Part shown: positions 33,275 through 42,230 of the stretch, piece after piece
Layout: each line of letters begins with the position of its first letter
How positions within the stretch are numbered: position 1 is the first letter of the stretch
Assembly: GCA_016711875.1 (NCBI GenBank)
Contig: JADJSD010000006.1
Span: 62,001 to 126,000 of the forward strand
Direction of reading: 5' to 3'
Length of the DNA stretch: 64,000 nucleotides
Source: Betaproteobacteria bacterium
GTDB taxonomy: Bacteria; Pseudomonadota; Gammaproteobacteria; Burkholderiales; Usitatibacteraceae
The notes under the pieces: model-generated
Database searches by the model: none
Told to the model about the DNA's origin: nothing
What the model saw: the letters and a program-made list of their open reading frames with translations, nothing else
Made by a program: the position numbers and the translations under genes

Positions 33275-35929
33275 CTACTTGAAGCGGTAGCTCACCAGCC
33301 CGTACCAGTACGCCCCGCGCGGGTTGTGCTGCGAGAAGTCGTAGGGCACGGTGCCGCTCGACAGGTCGATGGGCGGGTCGCGGTCGAGGATGTTGCGACC
33401 GCCCACGGTGAGCTTCAGGTTCTTGAAGCCGGTGTACGAGACCTGCAGGTCGTAGGTGTCCCAGTTGCCGACCTTCGCGGCGCCCGGGGGCGCCGAGGTG
33501 GAGGCGTCGTAGTCGTCGACGTGGTTCCAGGCCACCGTCGCGGCCCACGGCCCGCGGTCCCACAGGAGCGAGTGGATCGAGCGCAGGCGCGGCAGGCCGT
33601 AGGTGCCCGCGTACTCGGTGAGCGGATCCTCGCGCACGACCTGCGTCTTGTACTTGTGCAGGTAGCTGTTGGTCGAGCTGAGCGTGTACGTCCCCCAGTC
33701 GCCCTTCCAGAGGCGCCAGCGCAGGTCGAGGTCGACGCCCTGCGTGTGCAGCTCCGTGAGGTTCACGAACTGGTTGAGCACGCCGACGAGCGCGCCGGGC
33801 GCGCCGCGGGCGATGTCCTGGGCGTCCGGGGCGGTGCGGATCACGCGCGCCGCGTAGGACGGGTTGGTGGTCTCGCCGTCGAGGATCGTCTGCACGCCCT
33901 CGGTGTTGATGATGTTCTTCTGCTTGATGTCGTAGGCGTCGACGACCAGGTTCAGGTCGCGCGTGATGTCCCAGACGAAGCCGACGTTCTTGCTCGTCGA
34001 CTTTTCGGGCACGAGGTCGGTGCCGCTCGCGATGATGGCCGCCACGCTGCCGGCCGGGCAGTAGGCCGAGTTGATCTCGCAGCGGCGCGTGTCCACGACG
34101 GTATTGAACGCGAAGGCGGCGGAATCGCCCGCCTCCACGAGGTTGGGCGCGCGGAAGCCCTTCGCCCAGGAGCCGCGCACGAGGAACTCCTTGAGCGGCG
34201 ACCAGCGGAAGGCGACCTTCGGCGTGGTGGAGCTGCCGAAGTCGCTGTAATGGTCGAGGCGGCCCGCGGCCTGCACCTCCAGGTTCCTGAGGACCGGGAT
34301 GTTGAATTCGACATAGCCCGAGGTGAGCGTGCGGCTGCCCTTGGCGCGGTTGCTGCCGCGGCCGAGCACGTCGCCCGAGGCGAGCACGTCGTCGGATTCG
34401 TCGAGCAGGGACTCCTTGCGCGTCTCGAACCCCGCGGCCATGGCGAGCGGTCCGTTCGCCATCTCCATCAGCTCGCCCGTCACCTTGGCGTCCCACTGCT
34501 TGATCTCGGTCTCCCCGCGGCGCTGGTAGTTCACGCGCAGTCGGTCGTAGACGGCCTGGGAGTTGGCCGCGGGATTGAGGAAGTTGTACGAGCCGTCGGC
34601 GATCACCGAGAGCAGCCCCGAGACCCGGATGCCGTTGATGTCGTCCTGCGTCGCCTCGCTCTTCGCGTAGAGCAGGGCCGATTCCCAGTCCCACTTGCCC
34701 CAGTTGCCCTTCAAGCCGGCGACGGCGCGCGTCGCCTCCACGTTGTTGTCCACCTGCCGCGGACCGACGTCGTCGAACCGGTAGCGCACGTCCACCGGCA
34801 CCGTGTAGGGGTTGCTCGGGTTGCCGACGGGCAGGCGCGCGTTGATCTGGCGGGCGACGCCCGGGCCCACCTGCGTGGAGGGCGTGCCGAAGGGCGCGAC
34901 CTGCGTGAAGGTCTCGGTCTTGTTGTAGCCCAGCTCCGCGAAGCCGGTGAGCGACGGCGAGAACGCCCAGGTGAGCCGCGTGAAGAAGCCGAAGCGGTCC
35001 GTCTCCGGAATGAGCGTCGGGAACTGGTTCGTGTCCTCGACGCACTGCAGGACGCTGCCCGCCGGCACGACGAGGCGGTCGGCGGGGCAGGTGGAGAAGG
35101 GCAGGCGCGCGGTGGGGAAGGGGTTCGTGCCCGGGACGCGTGCGTAGTTGCCCGGCGAGGAGATGGTGCTGCGCAGGTCCGTGCCGCCCTGGAAGCGGCT
35201 CTGGTCGGCGGTGCGGCTCCAGTCGCGGTCGCGCACCCAGACGGTGTCGCGCTTGAGGAAGTCCACGACGCCGATCACGTTGAACTTGTCCTTCGCGAGG
35301 TCGCCCCAGCCGGCCGCGAGGCTCGCGCGGGTCTCGTCGCCGTCGCCGTGCTTCGTGCGGCCGTGCCCCGCCGTCCCCTCGAGGCCGGCGAAGTCCTTGC
35401 GCAGGATGATGTTCACCACGCCGGCGAGCGCGTCGGAGCCGTAGATGGCCGAGGCGCCGTCCTTGAGCACCTCGATGCGGTCGATCGCGGCCAAGGGGAT
35501 GCTGTTCAGGTCGACGAACGCATCCTGGAGGTTCTGCGCGAAGGGCATGTTCGCCATGCGCCGCCCGTTGATGAGCGTGAGGGTGGCCCGCTGGCCCAGG
35601 CCCCGCAGCGACACGCCCGAGGAGCCGCGCGAGAAGCTGCCGGTGAAGGTCTCCTCGTAGGCGAGGGCGCTGTTGGCCGGCAGGAAGCGCATCACGTCCG
35701 CGAGCGTGGAATAGCCGCTGCGTTCGATCTCCTGGCGCGTGATCACCTGCACCGGCGCCGGTCCCTCGGCATCGACCCGCTTGATGTTGGAGCCGGTCAC
35801 CTCGATCTTCTCGAGGGCCTGCGGAGAGCCCTGCGCGTACGCGGCCGGGGCGAGCAGGGTGGCGGCGAGGGTGGCGGCACCGGCGGAGAAGACGGGCGCG
35901 AGGGCCCGGGCGATTCGCTTGCGTTGCAT
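33275..35929 (-). CDS. TonB-dependent outer-membrane receptor 1
   Basis: An 884-residue receptor. The signal peptide ends near LLAPAAYAQG and a TonB-box-like EKIEVTGSNIKR follows. The plug spans about 50-170 (VQVITRQEIERSG, LINGRRMANMPF, IDRIEVLKDGASAIYGSDA). The beta barrel ends in aromatic GAYWYGLVSYRFK, the BAM signal. The architecture and the GSNIKR box resemble large receptors of Caulobacter and Xanthomonas type that import plant- or protein-derived compounds rather than iron alone. It is divergent from a TctC receptor gene 222 bases away, so an outer-membrane and a periplasmic receptor may serve the same nutrient, but no direct evidence exists. Confidence 0.92.
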   Translation of the reverse strand: MQRKRIARALAPVFSAGAATLAATLLAPAAYAQGSPQALEKIEVTGSNIKRVDAEGPAPVQVITRQEIERSGYSTLADVMRFLPANSALAYEETFTGSFSRGSSGVSLRGLGQRATLTLINGRRMANMPFAQNLQDAFVDLNSIPLAAIDRIEVLKDGASAIYGSDALAGVVNIILRKDFAGLEGTAGHGRTKHGDGDETRASLAAGWGDLAKDKFNVIGVVDFLKRDTVWVRDRDWSRTADQSRFQGGTDLRSTISSPGNYARVPGTNPFPTARLPFSTCPADRLVVPAGSVLQCVEDTNQFPTLIPETDRFGFFTRLTWAFSPSLTGFAELGYNKTETFTQVAPFGTPSTQVGPGVARQINARLPVGNPSNPYTVPVDVRYRFDDVGPRQVDNNVEATRAVAGLKGNWGKWDWESALLYAKSEATQDDINGIRVSGLLSVIADGSYNFLNPAANSQAVYDRLRVNYQRRGETEIKQWDAKVTGELMEMANGPLAMAAGFETRKESLLDESDDVLASGDVLGRGSNRAKGSRTLTSGYVEFNIPVLRNLEVQAAGRLDHYSDFGSSTTPKVAFRWSPLKEFLVRGSWAKGFRAPNLVEAGDSAAFAFNTVVDTRRCEINSAYCPAGSVAAIIASGTDLVPEKSTSKNVGFVWDITRDLNLVVDAYDIKQKNIINTEGVQTILDGETTNPSYAARVIRTAPDAQDIARGAPGALVGVLNQFVNLTELHTQGVDLDLRWRLWKGDWGTYTLSSTNSYLHKYKTQVVREDPLTEYAGTYGLPRLRSIHSLLWDRGPWAATVAWNHVDDYDASTSAPPGAAKVGNWDTYDLQVSYTGFKNLKLTVGGRNILDRDPPIDLSSGTVPYDFSQHNPRGAYWYGLVSYRFK

Positions 35930-36151
35930 TCGGTCGTCCTCTGGTGGAATGGTCTTGGAGTTTTCGCGCGGACGACGCGCGCCTTCATGCGGCCGTCCGC
36001 GAGGGCGAACCCATGCTAGCGGCGGGCTTTCGCGCACATTGAAAGCGAGTGTTGTCTTGTGTGGCCGGCGCGTCGCCGTTTGTGACGCCGGCATTTGCCG
36101 CCCGGCGGCTGCGGGCCCACAATCCGGCGAAACACAAAGGAGGAGAGACCC

Positions 36152-37123
36152 ATGGACAGGATCCGGCTCGCGGCCATCGCCGCCTTCGCGTTCGCCGCCC
36201 TGGCGGCGCAGGCGCAACCCTTTCCGCAACGCGCGGTAACGCTGGTGGTGCCCTTCGCGGCCGGTGGCCCGGTGGACGTCGTGGCGCGCATCCTCGCCGA
36301 GCCGATGAGGAAGTCGCTCGGGCAGGCGGTGGTCGTGGACAACACGACGGGCGCGGGCGGGAGCCTGGGCGTCGGCCGCGTCGCGCGGGCCGCGCCCGAC
36401 GGCTACACCGTGAGCATCGGGCACTGGAGCACGCACGTCGTGAACGGCGCCGTGTACCCGCTGGGCTACGACCTGCTCAAGGACCTGGAGCCCGTGGCGA
36501 TGGTGGGCGGCAACCCGATGATCGTCGTCTCGAAGCCCGCGCTTCCCGCCGCGAACCTCAGGGAACTGGTCGCGTGGGTGAAGGCGAACCAGGACAAGGT
36601 GAACGTGGGCACCGCCGGTGCCGGCTCCTCGACCCACATCGCCGGGATCTATTTCCAGAACGAGATCGGCGCGAAGCTCGCGTTCATTCCCTACAAGGGC
36701 ACGGGCCCGGCGATGCAGGACCTCATCGGCGGGCAGATCGACATGATGGTCGACCAGCTCTCCAATTCCCTGCCGCAGGTGCGCGGCGGGAAGATCAAGG
36801 GCTACGCCATCACGGCGAAGGAGCGCTCGCCGGCCGCGCCCGAGGTGCCCACCGTGGACGAGGCGGGCCTGCCCGGCCTGCACATCGCCATCTGGTACGG
36901 GCTGTGGGTGCCCAGGGGCACGCCCGCCGACGTGATCGCGCGCCTGAACGCGGCGGTGGTCTCGGCCCTGGCGGACGGGCCCACCCGCGACAAGCTGGCC
37001 GCCCTGGGGATGGAAATCGTCCCGCGCGAGCGCCAGTCGCCCGAGGCGCTGGGCGCGCACCAGAAGGCCGAGATCGAGAAGTGGTGGCCGATCATCAAGG
37101 CCGCCGGCATCAAGGTGAACTGA
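36152..37123 (+). CDS. Tripartite tricarboxylate receptor (TctC/Bug family) 2
   Basis: A 323-residue periplasmic receptor: signal peptide (IAAFAFAALAAQAQPFP), VVPFAAGGPVDVVARILAEP, DNTTGAGGSLGVGRVA and AFIPYKGTGPAMQDLIGGQ, all Bug hallmarks. The length and ending (IKAAGIKVN) are normal, unlike receptor 1. RBS AAAGGAGGAG. It is an orphan without TctA/B, divergent from TonB receptor 1. Confidence 0.9.
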   Translation: MDRIRLAAIAAFAFAALAAQAQPFPQRAVTLVVPFAAGGPVDVVARILAEPMRKSLGQAVVVDNTTGAGGSLGVGRVARAAPDGYTVSIGHWSTHVVNGAVYPLGYDLLKDLEPVAMVGGNPMIVVSKPALPAANLRELVAWVKANQDKVNVGTAGAGSSTHIAGIYFQNEIGAKLAFIPYKGTGPAMQDLIGGQIDMMVDQLSNSLPQVRGGKIKGYAITAKERSPAAPEVPTVDEAGLPGLHIAIWYGLWVPRGTPADVIARLNAAVVSALADGPTRDKLAALGMEIVPRERQSPEALGAHQKAEIEKWWPIIKAAGIKVN

Positions 37124-37274
37124 GGGCGGGGCCTTGAAAGTGCCGCGAAGGGGCGGAATTTTGTGAACCAGTCGACATTTTTTCGTCGCAAACCGCCGTA
37201 AAGTGTCATCTGTAACGGGCACCCCCGGGCCGCCCCTCCCCCCCGAACCCCCTGCCATTCCGAGGTTTACGACC

Positions 37275-37766
37275 ATGAAGATGACTGCGATGCTTGTCGG
37301 TGCCTTCGTCACCCTGGCCGCCGCCACCGTATCGGCGGCCCCCTCGGAAACCCAGGTCCAGTCGATCACGGCCGCCCGCAGCGAGATCCGCAGCGCCCGG
37401 GCCGCCATCGAGCGCGAGGACTGGGACCGCGCCATCGCCCGCCTGCAGGCCGCCGAGCGGCTCGACCCGGGCAGCGCCGACATCCAGAACCTGCTGGGCT
37501 ATTCCTACCGGATGAAGGGCGACGTCGAGACGTCGTTCCGCTACTACCACCGCGCGCTGCAGATCAACCCGGACCACCGCGGCGCCCACGAGTACATCGG
37601 CCGCTCCTACCTGCTGCTCGGGCAGGAGGACAAGGCACGCGCGCACCTCGCGCACCTGGAGCAGACGTGCCTGGGCGAATGCCCGGAGCGCGATTCGCTC
37701 CGGTCCGCCATCACCGAGGGCTGGCCCTGGCGCAAGGGCGTTCGCGTGGGAAGCCGCGGCTACTAG
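37275..37766 (+). CDS. Secreted TPR protein
   Basis: A 163-residue exported protein: signal peptide (MLVGAFVTLAAATVSAA) and about three tetratricopeptide repeats (EDWDRAIARLQAAERLDPG, NLLGYSYRMKGDVETSFRYY, AHEYIGRSYLLLGQEDKA). Two cysteines (QTCLGECPE) near the end could form a disulfide. ATG 37275 fits the signal peptide better than the upstream GTG/ATG candidates. TPRs mediate protein contacts; the partner is unknown. Its stop shares CTAG with the convergent AHSA1 gene. Confidence 0.83.
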   Translation: MKMTAMLVGAFVTLAAATVSAAPSETQVQSITAARSEIRSARAAIEREDWDRAIARLQAAERLDPGSADIQNLLGYSYRMKGDVETSFRYYHRALQINPDHRGAHEYIGRSYLLLGQEDKARAHLAHLEQTCLGECPERDSLRSAITEGWPWRKGVRVGSRGY

Positions 37767-38722
37767 CGGTCGCCGGACGCGAGGTACGCCGCCAGCTGGT
37801 CGTAGGTCGCGCCGAATCCGCCCCGCATCGACTCGTGGTGCCCCCGGAAGCGGGCACGTTCGGCCTCGTTCGCGTTCAGGGGACCGCCTCGCAGCGTGAG
37901 CGTGGTGCGCCCCCCGCCCTCTTCCAGGGTGAGGACGTTCAGCACCTCGAGCGGCCAGTCCGCGAAGAAGGGCGCGCGCGTGAGGGCGCCTTCCGGATCC
38001 GAGAACGAGGAGACGTACACCAGCCGGTGCATCGGCGTGATCTCCCGGTAGACGAATCGGCCCCACATCTCCTGCCCTGCGGGCGTTCGCATCCCATAGA
38101 GGAAAATGCCGCCGGGCGAGAGCTCGAACCGCTTCACCGTCGTCGCCATGCCCTTCACGCCCCACCATTTCGCGAGGCGGTCGGCATCGGTGTGGGCCTT
38201 CCAGACGAGGTCGAGCGGCGCTTCGAACGTGCGCACGATCGTGAACGGGTCCTGCAGCACGAGGTGCTCGGCCAGGCGCGCGAGGTGACCCTCGAGCCCC
38301 TCGAGCGCTCCACGGGTCTCGATCAGGTGGTCACGGAGCTCGTCCGACGGGAAGTGCATGGTCATCGTGAGGCGCGTGCGGCTTCCTTCCTCGGCGAAAC
38401 GCACTTCCACTTCGAAGCGCACGTCCTCGGTCTCCCCGGCGCCGCGGTGCCGGTAGCGCAGGCGCGAGGGCTCATTCACCTCGACGAAGACGATGATGTT
38501 CTCGTAGTCGTGCCCGTCGGGGCCGTGCATCGTGAAGCGCCACTCCCCTCCCGTCTCGACGACGCCGTGCTGCGTCGTGGTGGTGAAGCCGCGCGGGCCC
38601 CACCATTCGCCCAGGTGCGAGACATCCGTCCAGGCGCGCCAGACGAGGTCGCGCGGGGCGTCGAGGAGGCGTTCGGCGAGGATCTGCTTCGGGGCGAGGC
38701 GGATGCCTTCGAGGTCGTTCAT
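37763..38722 (-). CDS. Tandem AHSA1-domain protein 2
   Basis: A 319-residue protein made of two AHSA1 barrels. The first begins LLDAPRDLVWRAWTDVSHLG (residue about 20) and the second TFEAPLDLVWKAHTDADRLA (about 165). Both continue with the typical WWG motif (EWWGPRGF and KWWGVKG). It follows the ArsR-type regulator 2 gene by 25 bases. The double barrel sets it apart from AHSA1 protein 1. Function unknown; homologues are linked to stress and to binding of hydrophobic molecules. Confidence 0.87.
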   Translation of the reverse strand: MNDLEGIRLAPKQILAERLLDAPRDLVWRAWTDVSHLGEWWGPRGFTTTTQHGVVETGGEWRFTMHGPDGHDYENIIVFVEVNEPSRLRYRHRGAGETEDVRFEVEVRFAEEGSRTRLTMTMHFPSDELRDHLIETRGALEGLEGHLARLAEHLVLQDPFTIVRTFEAPLDLVWKAHTDADRLAKWWGVKGMATTVKRFELSPGGIFLYGMRTPAGQEMWGRFVYREITPMHRLVYVSSFSDPEGALTRAPFFADWPLEVLNVLTLEEGGGRTTLTLRGGPLNANEAERARFRGHHESMRGGFGATYDQLAAYLASGDR

Positions 38723-38747
38723 GGGCGGGGTGTCCTTTTTTCGGGGG

Positions 38748-39107
38748 TCACTGCTTCGCGCGCTTCCCGGCGCGCTTCGCGTCCTTCGCCTGGACTTCGC
38801 GAAGATAACGTTCCAGGCCATCGAGTCTTTCCTCCCAGAGCCGGCGATAGGTCTCGATCCAGTCCGTCGCGTCGCGCAGCGGCGCGGGCTCGAGCTTGCA
38901 GGGACGGAACTGCGCCTGGCGGCCGCGCGAGATGAGACCGGCTTTCTCGAGCACTTTCAGGTGCTTGGTCACGGCGGGCAGGCTCATGTCGAAGGGCTCG
39001 GCCAGTTGCGTGACCGAGGTTTCGCCGCTCGCGAGTCGCGCGAGGATGGCGCGGCGCGTGGGGTCGGCGAGGGCGGCGAACGTGACGCTCAGGCGGTCGG
39101 CGGTCAT
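38748..39107 (-). CDS. ArsR-family regulator 2
   Basis: A compact 119-residue winged-helix regulator of the kind paired with AHSA1 proteins: FAALADPTRRAILARLASGE, then EPFDMSLPAVTKHLKVLEKA as the recognition helix, then RGRQAQFRPCKLEPAPL in the wing. It has one cysteine and no recognisable metal site. Repeated GGTTA/TAACC elements begin four bases upstream of the ATG and probably form its operator. Confidence 0.9.
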   Translation of the reverse strand: MTADRLSVTFAALADPTRRAILARLASGETSVTQLAEPFDMSLPAVTKHLKVLEKAGLISRGRQAQFRPCKLEPAPLRDATDWIETYRRLWEERLDGLERYLREVQAKDAKRAGKRAKQ

Positions 39108-39110
39108 GGC

Positions 39111-39135
39111 GGTTAACCAGGCGGTTATTTAACCG
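39111..39135. promoter_or_regulatory. Paired dyads GGTTAACC and CGGTTA-TT-TAACCG, likely ArsR operator 2
   Basis: Two adjacent inverted repeats with the same GGTTA/TAACC core lie directly before ArsR gene 2, and a third partial copy (GGTAAACC) follows at 39139-39146. Repeats this close to the ATG would cover the promoter and ribosome-binding region. The sequence differs from the palindrome of ArsR operon 1, so the two systems are separate. Confidence 0.65.
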
Positions 39136-39226
39136 AATGGTAAACCCGCGGCCGGGGCCCCTGTCAAGCGATCGAAGGCGAAGGGTGCCGCAGCGGCGCC
39201 GGAGCGCCGCCACTGTCCGGCCCGCG

Positions 39227-39655
39227 TCAGCCCGCCCGGCCGATAATCTGCGCCGTGGCGATCAGTTCCTGCAGGAGCGCCATCGAGGCATGCCCCGAGA
39301 TGGCGTAGGGGTCGAGCGCCATCGTCTCCGAGTACTTGAGCAGCATCGAGGGGTTCACCTTGGCGAGGTTCACCTGCCCCATCGTCCAGCCCGCGAAGCG
39401 GCGCTCGGCGATCTCCTCGTAGTGGAGCACCACGACGTCCTTGTGGCGGTCGTCGCGGACGATCTGGTTGTAGAGCTGGTTCACGGGCCCGCGGCCCCCC
39501 TCGATCACCTGCATGAAGATGTCGCCGCTCTGGCACAGGATGCCCGTGATGCCGAGCGCCGGGTTGCGGGCGCGGGACTGCGCGAGGATGGCGTCCGTGA
39601 CCTCGGGGGTCGCGGGCTGCGCGGATCGGCTGGCGTAGAGGAGTCGGACGAGCAT
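39227..39655 (-). CDS. BLUF-domain blue-light photoreceptor
   Basis: A 142-residue single-domain flavin photoreceptor. The N-terminal RLLYASRSA has the flavin-coupled Tyr (residue 7), LGITGILCQSGDIFMQVIEG includes the conserved Gln and the Asn of ARNP precedes it, and WTMGQVNL supplies the Trp/Met strand. With no output domain it must signal by protein contact. It lies 17 bases downstream of folE on the same strand, so it is probably co-transcribed. GTP cyclohydrolase leads to tetrahydrofolate, and in some organisms pterins, hence a possible light or cofactor link. Confidence 0.92.
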   Translation of the reverse strand: MLVRLLYASRSAQPATPEVTDAILAQSRARNPALGITGILCQSGDIFMQVIEGGRGPVNQLYNQIVRDDRHKDVVVLHYEEIAERRFAGWTMGQVNLAKVNPSMLLKYSETMALDPYAISGHASMALLQELIATAQIIGRAG

Positions 39656-39672
39656 GGCGTTCCTTTTCGGCT

Positions 39673-40389
39673 TCAGCCGTTCTTGCGGGACAGCAGGGAG
39701 AGGAACTCGCGGCGCAGGTTGGCGTCCTTGAGGAACGAGCCGCGCATCACGCTGTTGATCATCTTGGAATCGGTGTCCTTCACGCCGCGCCACTGCATGC
39801 AGAAGTGGTCGGCCTCCATCACCACCGCGAGGCCGTCGGGCTGCATGCGCGACTGCAGCAGGTCCGCCAGGCGCGTGACGGCCTCCTCCTGGATCTGCGG
39901 GCGGCTCATCACCCAGTCGCACAGGCGCACGTACTTGGAAAGCCCGATGAGGTTCGAGTGCTCGTTGGGCATCACGCCGATCCAGATCTTGCCCATGATC
40001 GGGCACAGGTGGTGGGAGCAGGCGCTCCTCACCGTGATCGGGCCGACGATCATGAGCTCGTTCAGGTGCTCGATGTTCGGGAATTCCGTCACCGGCGGAA
40101 CGGGGATGTAGCGGCCCCGGAAAACCTCGGTGAGGTACATCTTGGCGACGCGCCGCGCCGTCTCCTGCGTGTTGTGGTCGCTCTCGGTGTCGATCACCAG
40201 GCTCTCGAGCACGGCGCGCATCTTCGCCTCGACCTCGTCCATGAGCTCGGGCAGCTCTTCCGGCTCGATGAAGCGCGCGATGTTGTCGTTGGCGTGGAAG
40301 CGCTCGCCGGCGGCCACGACCCGCTCGCGGATGCGGCTCGAGACGGGAGGCGAAGTGCGGGAAGCCTGCGGGGGTTTCTTGTCGTCCAT
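39673..40389 (-). CDS. folE: GTP cyclohydrolase I
   Basis: A 238-residue enzyme converting GTP to 7,8-dihydroneopterin triphosphate, the first step to folate. SACSHHLCPIMGKIWIG holds one zinc Cys and the catalytic histidines, and EADHFCMQWRGVKD the second Cys. The N-terminal 25 residues are disordered. ATG 40389 is a good start, and it lies just downstream of the transglutaminase-like gene. Folate is the cofactor implied by the PanB-like/MetF operon, but the genes are 23 kb apart. Confidence 0.95.
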   Translation of the reverse strand: MDDKKPPQASRTSPPVSSRIRERVVAAGERFHANDNIARFIEPEELPELMDEVEAKMRAVLESLVIDTESDHNTQETARRVAKMYLTEVFRGRYIPVPPVTEFPNIEHLNELMIVGPITVRSACSHHLCPIMGKIWIGVMPNEHSNLIGLSKYVRLCDWVMSRPQIQEEAVTRLADLLQSRMQPDGLAVVMEADHFCMQWRGVKDTDSKMINSVMRGSFLKDANLRREFLSLLSRKNG

Positions 40390-40399
40390 GGTCGGTATC

Positions 40400-41071
40400 C
40401 TACCCCGCGCGGCGCGATGGCCGCCGGGGCTTCGGGTACTGCACGATCTTCGCGAGCCGGGTTTCGAACGGATCGCGGCGCGAGAGTTCCCGCGTTCCCT
40501 TCGCGGCGACGAGCGGGTAGTGGCGAAGCCCCTGCAGGCGGTCGTGCACGGGCCAGCACATCGCCTCGCTGGTCACCCACGCGGCCGGATCGATGCGACG
40601 AAGGTCGTACGGCACGCTGTAGCTGCGCAGCGTGTGCCGGCCGCGCCGGTCGCAGTACTCGTGGAAGTAGCTCATGGCGAGCTCGCGCAGCGTCCGGTAG
40701 ACCGGGTCGCGATAGCGCAACACGCCGCCATTGGTCTTCGAGATCGCGCCCCAGAGGCGGCCCTGCCGGAACACCGTGATGCAATGCGGGTAGTCGGAGA
40801 GGTCGCAGTCCAGGTGCATGATGAGAGGCGGACGCCCGTGGACCCAGAGCGCCGCGGCGGCGACGAACGCGCCCTCGAGGCAATGCGCGCGCCGCTGGCG
40901 CAGCACCTCGCGCACGGAAAGCAGCGATTCGCCGCCGATCTCGTGGTTGGCGGGCACTCGGTTGAGGAACGCCTGGATCTTCTGCGGCGTGGCGAGGCGA
41001 TCGAGCGTCGCGAACTCACCGGACGTGAGTCCGAGGTCCTCGCGGCGTGCGGTGCGGCGGGTGGAGGCCAT
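40400..41071 (-). CDS. Transglutaminase-like protein
   Basis: A 223-residue cytoplasmic protein. QRRAHCLEGAFVAAAALWVH contains the Cys of a transglutaminase-like triad (Cys near 65), PLIMHLDCDLSDYPHCITVF is consistent with the His strand and LRDP/YRDPVYRT with an Asp region. The order resembles bacterial transglutaminase-like cysteine proteases. It lies 11 bases upstream of folE on the same strand. Substrate unknown. Confidence 0.6.
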   Translation of the reverse strand: MASTRRTARREDLGLTSGEFATLDRLATPQKIQAFLNRVPANHEIGGESLLSVREVLRQRRAHCLEGAFVAAAALWVHGRPPLIMHLDCDLSDYPHCITVFRQGRLWGAISKTNGGVLRYRDPVYRTLRELAMSYFHEYCDRRGRHTLRSYSVPYDLRRIDPAAWVTSEAMCWPVHDRLQGLRHYPLVAAKGTRELSRRDPFETRLAKIVQYPKPRRPSRRAG

Positions 41072-41124
41072 GCGTCGCGACTCCCGGGGCGGGGCGATGG
41101 GCGCATTCTGGCACGCCGCCGGAA

Positions 41125-42066
41125 TCAGGCGAGGACGAGGCGGCTCCCCCGGTAGTCGATGAAGAAGCGACGGCCCTGGAAGAAGCCGACCCCGATCGTG
41201 CTCGTGCGGGTTTCGTCGACGGGATTGGGCGAGTCGGAATAGACGGGCGAGGGGACCGCGATCCGCGCGCCGCCCCAGTGCACCGTCACGGCCGGGCCGA
41301 CCCGGTCCTCCCTCACGCCGTTCACCAGGCAGCTGCGGCGCACCTCGCCTTGCGTGGGCATCACGACGGCCGGATGGCTCCCGGCCACGAGGGTGAGCGC
41401 GCGATTGAGCCCGGTGTCGACGTTCAGCCGCGTGTCGAACTCCCGGCCGTCGGACATCCGCAGGCGCGTCTCGACGAACGGATGGCGTCCCTGGAAGGTG
41501 AGGGCCAGCGCCGAGGCGCCCTCCGGCGGCTTCCACGCGTCGGGCTCATGCAGCCGCACGACTTTCGCCACGGTGTCGATCTCCACCACGAAGCGCCGGA
41601 AGAGGTCCGCGCCGATCACGCCGCCGAAACCCACCGCCTCGAAGCGTTCGCGGCACGGGAGGGTCCGCTCGGGCACGAGGACGGCCGAAAGCCCGCTGTA
41701 GGCGACCCCGCCGAAGGCGATCGCGAAGCCCTTGCCGATCACCCCGGTGGGTGTCGCGGGGTTGGCGGGATCCCCCAGCGGTTTCGCCTCGCGGGTGTCG
41801 AGCCCGAGGGCGGTGGTGCGAGGGCCATCGAGCAGCACGGTGACGGGCGCGCCGGTATCGAGGATGAAGTCGACGTCGGCCCGGCGGTTCACGCGGCCGC
41901 GCAGGAGCACCAGCCCGCCCGGGCCCTCGCGGTAGGCGAGCTCGACGGGCGAGCCGCCCTCGACGCTGACCGTGGGCTCCGGAAAGCCCATGAGGGCCTG
42001 ATGCAAGTCGCAGCCCGCGAGCGCCAAAGCCGCGCACGTCCCGATTGCCCGCGCCGTCATTCTCAT
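41125..42066 (-). CDS. Aspartic-protease-like lipoprotein with two DTG motifs
   Basis: A 313-residue lipoprotein (GTCAALALAGCD, lipobox Cys near residue 19). DFILDTGAPVTVLLDG and RLNVDTGLNRALTLVAG are two aspartic-protease-like active-site loops about 145 residues apart, each followed by a hydrophobic-Gly segment (GFGGVIGADLFRRFVVEID; TSTIGVGFFQGRRFFIDY). This is the layout of a single-chain, two-lobed retropepsin-like protein (gag-asp_proteas/aspartyl-protease families), where each lobe gives one catalytic Asp. It would act in the periplasm or on the cell surface. The substrate is unknown; it could be a non-proteolytic relative. The ATG at 42066 is divergent from the 2H-like gene. Confidence 0.75.
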   Translation of the reverse strand: MRMTARAIGTCAALALAGCDLHQALMGFPEPTVSVEGGSPVELAYREGPGGLVLLRGRVNRRADVDFILDTGAPVTVLLDGPRTTALGLDTREAKPLGDPANPATPTGVIGKGFAIAFGGVAYSGLSAVLVPERTLPCRERFEAVGFGGVIGADLFRRFVVEIDTVAKVVRLHEPDAWKPPEGASALALTFQGRHPFVETRLRMSDGREFDTRLNVDTGLNRALTLVAGSHPAVVMPTQGEVRRSCLVNGVREDRVGPAVTVHWGGARIAVPSPVYSDSPNPVDETRTSTIGVGFFQGRRFFIDYRGSRLVLA

Positions 42067-42230
42067 GTCGGTAAGCCCCCGCCGTGGATGAAGCGATTGG
42101 GACGCCGCGAATCCGTCATCTGGATTCAACGGCGCCATAGTAGACTCGGCCCGCCGGCTCGAACGAGCGCCAGAAGCCCGGGGGCCGGTGCCGGGGGAGT
42201 GTCCATCCATCCAGGAAAAGGGGAGTCTCC

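Noticed and set aside
33275..37483. TonB receptor 1 extended to 1,402 residues
   Set aside because: The extra 518 residues upstream are antisense to TctC receptor 2; the ATG at 35929 is followed by a proper signal peptide.
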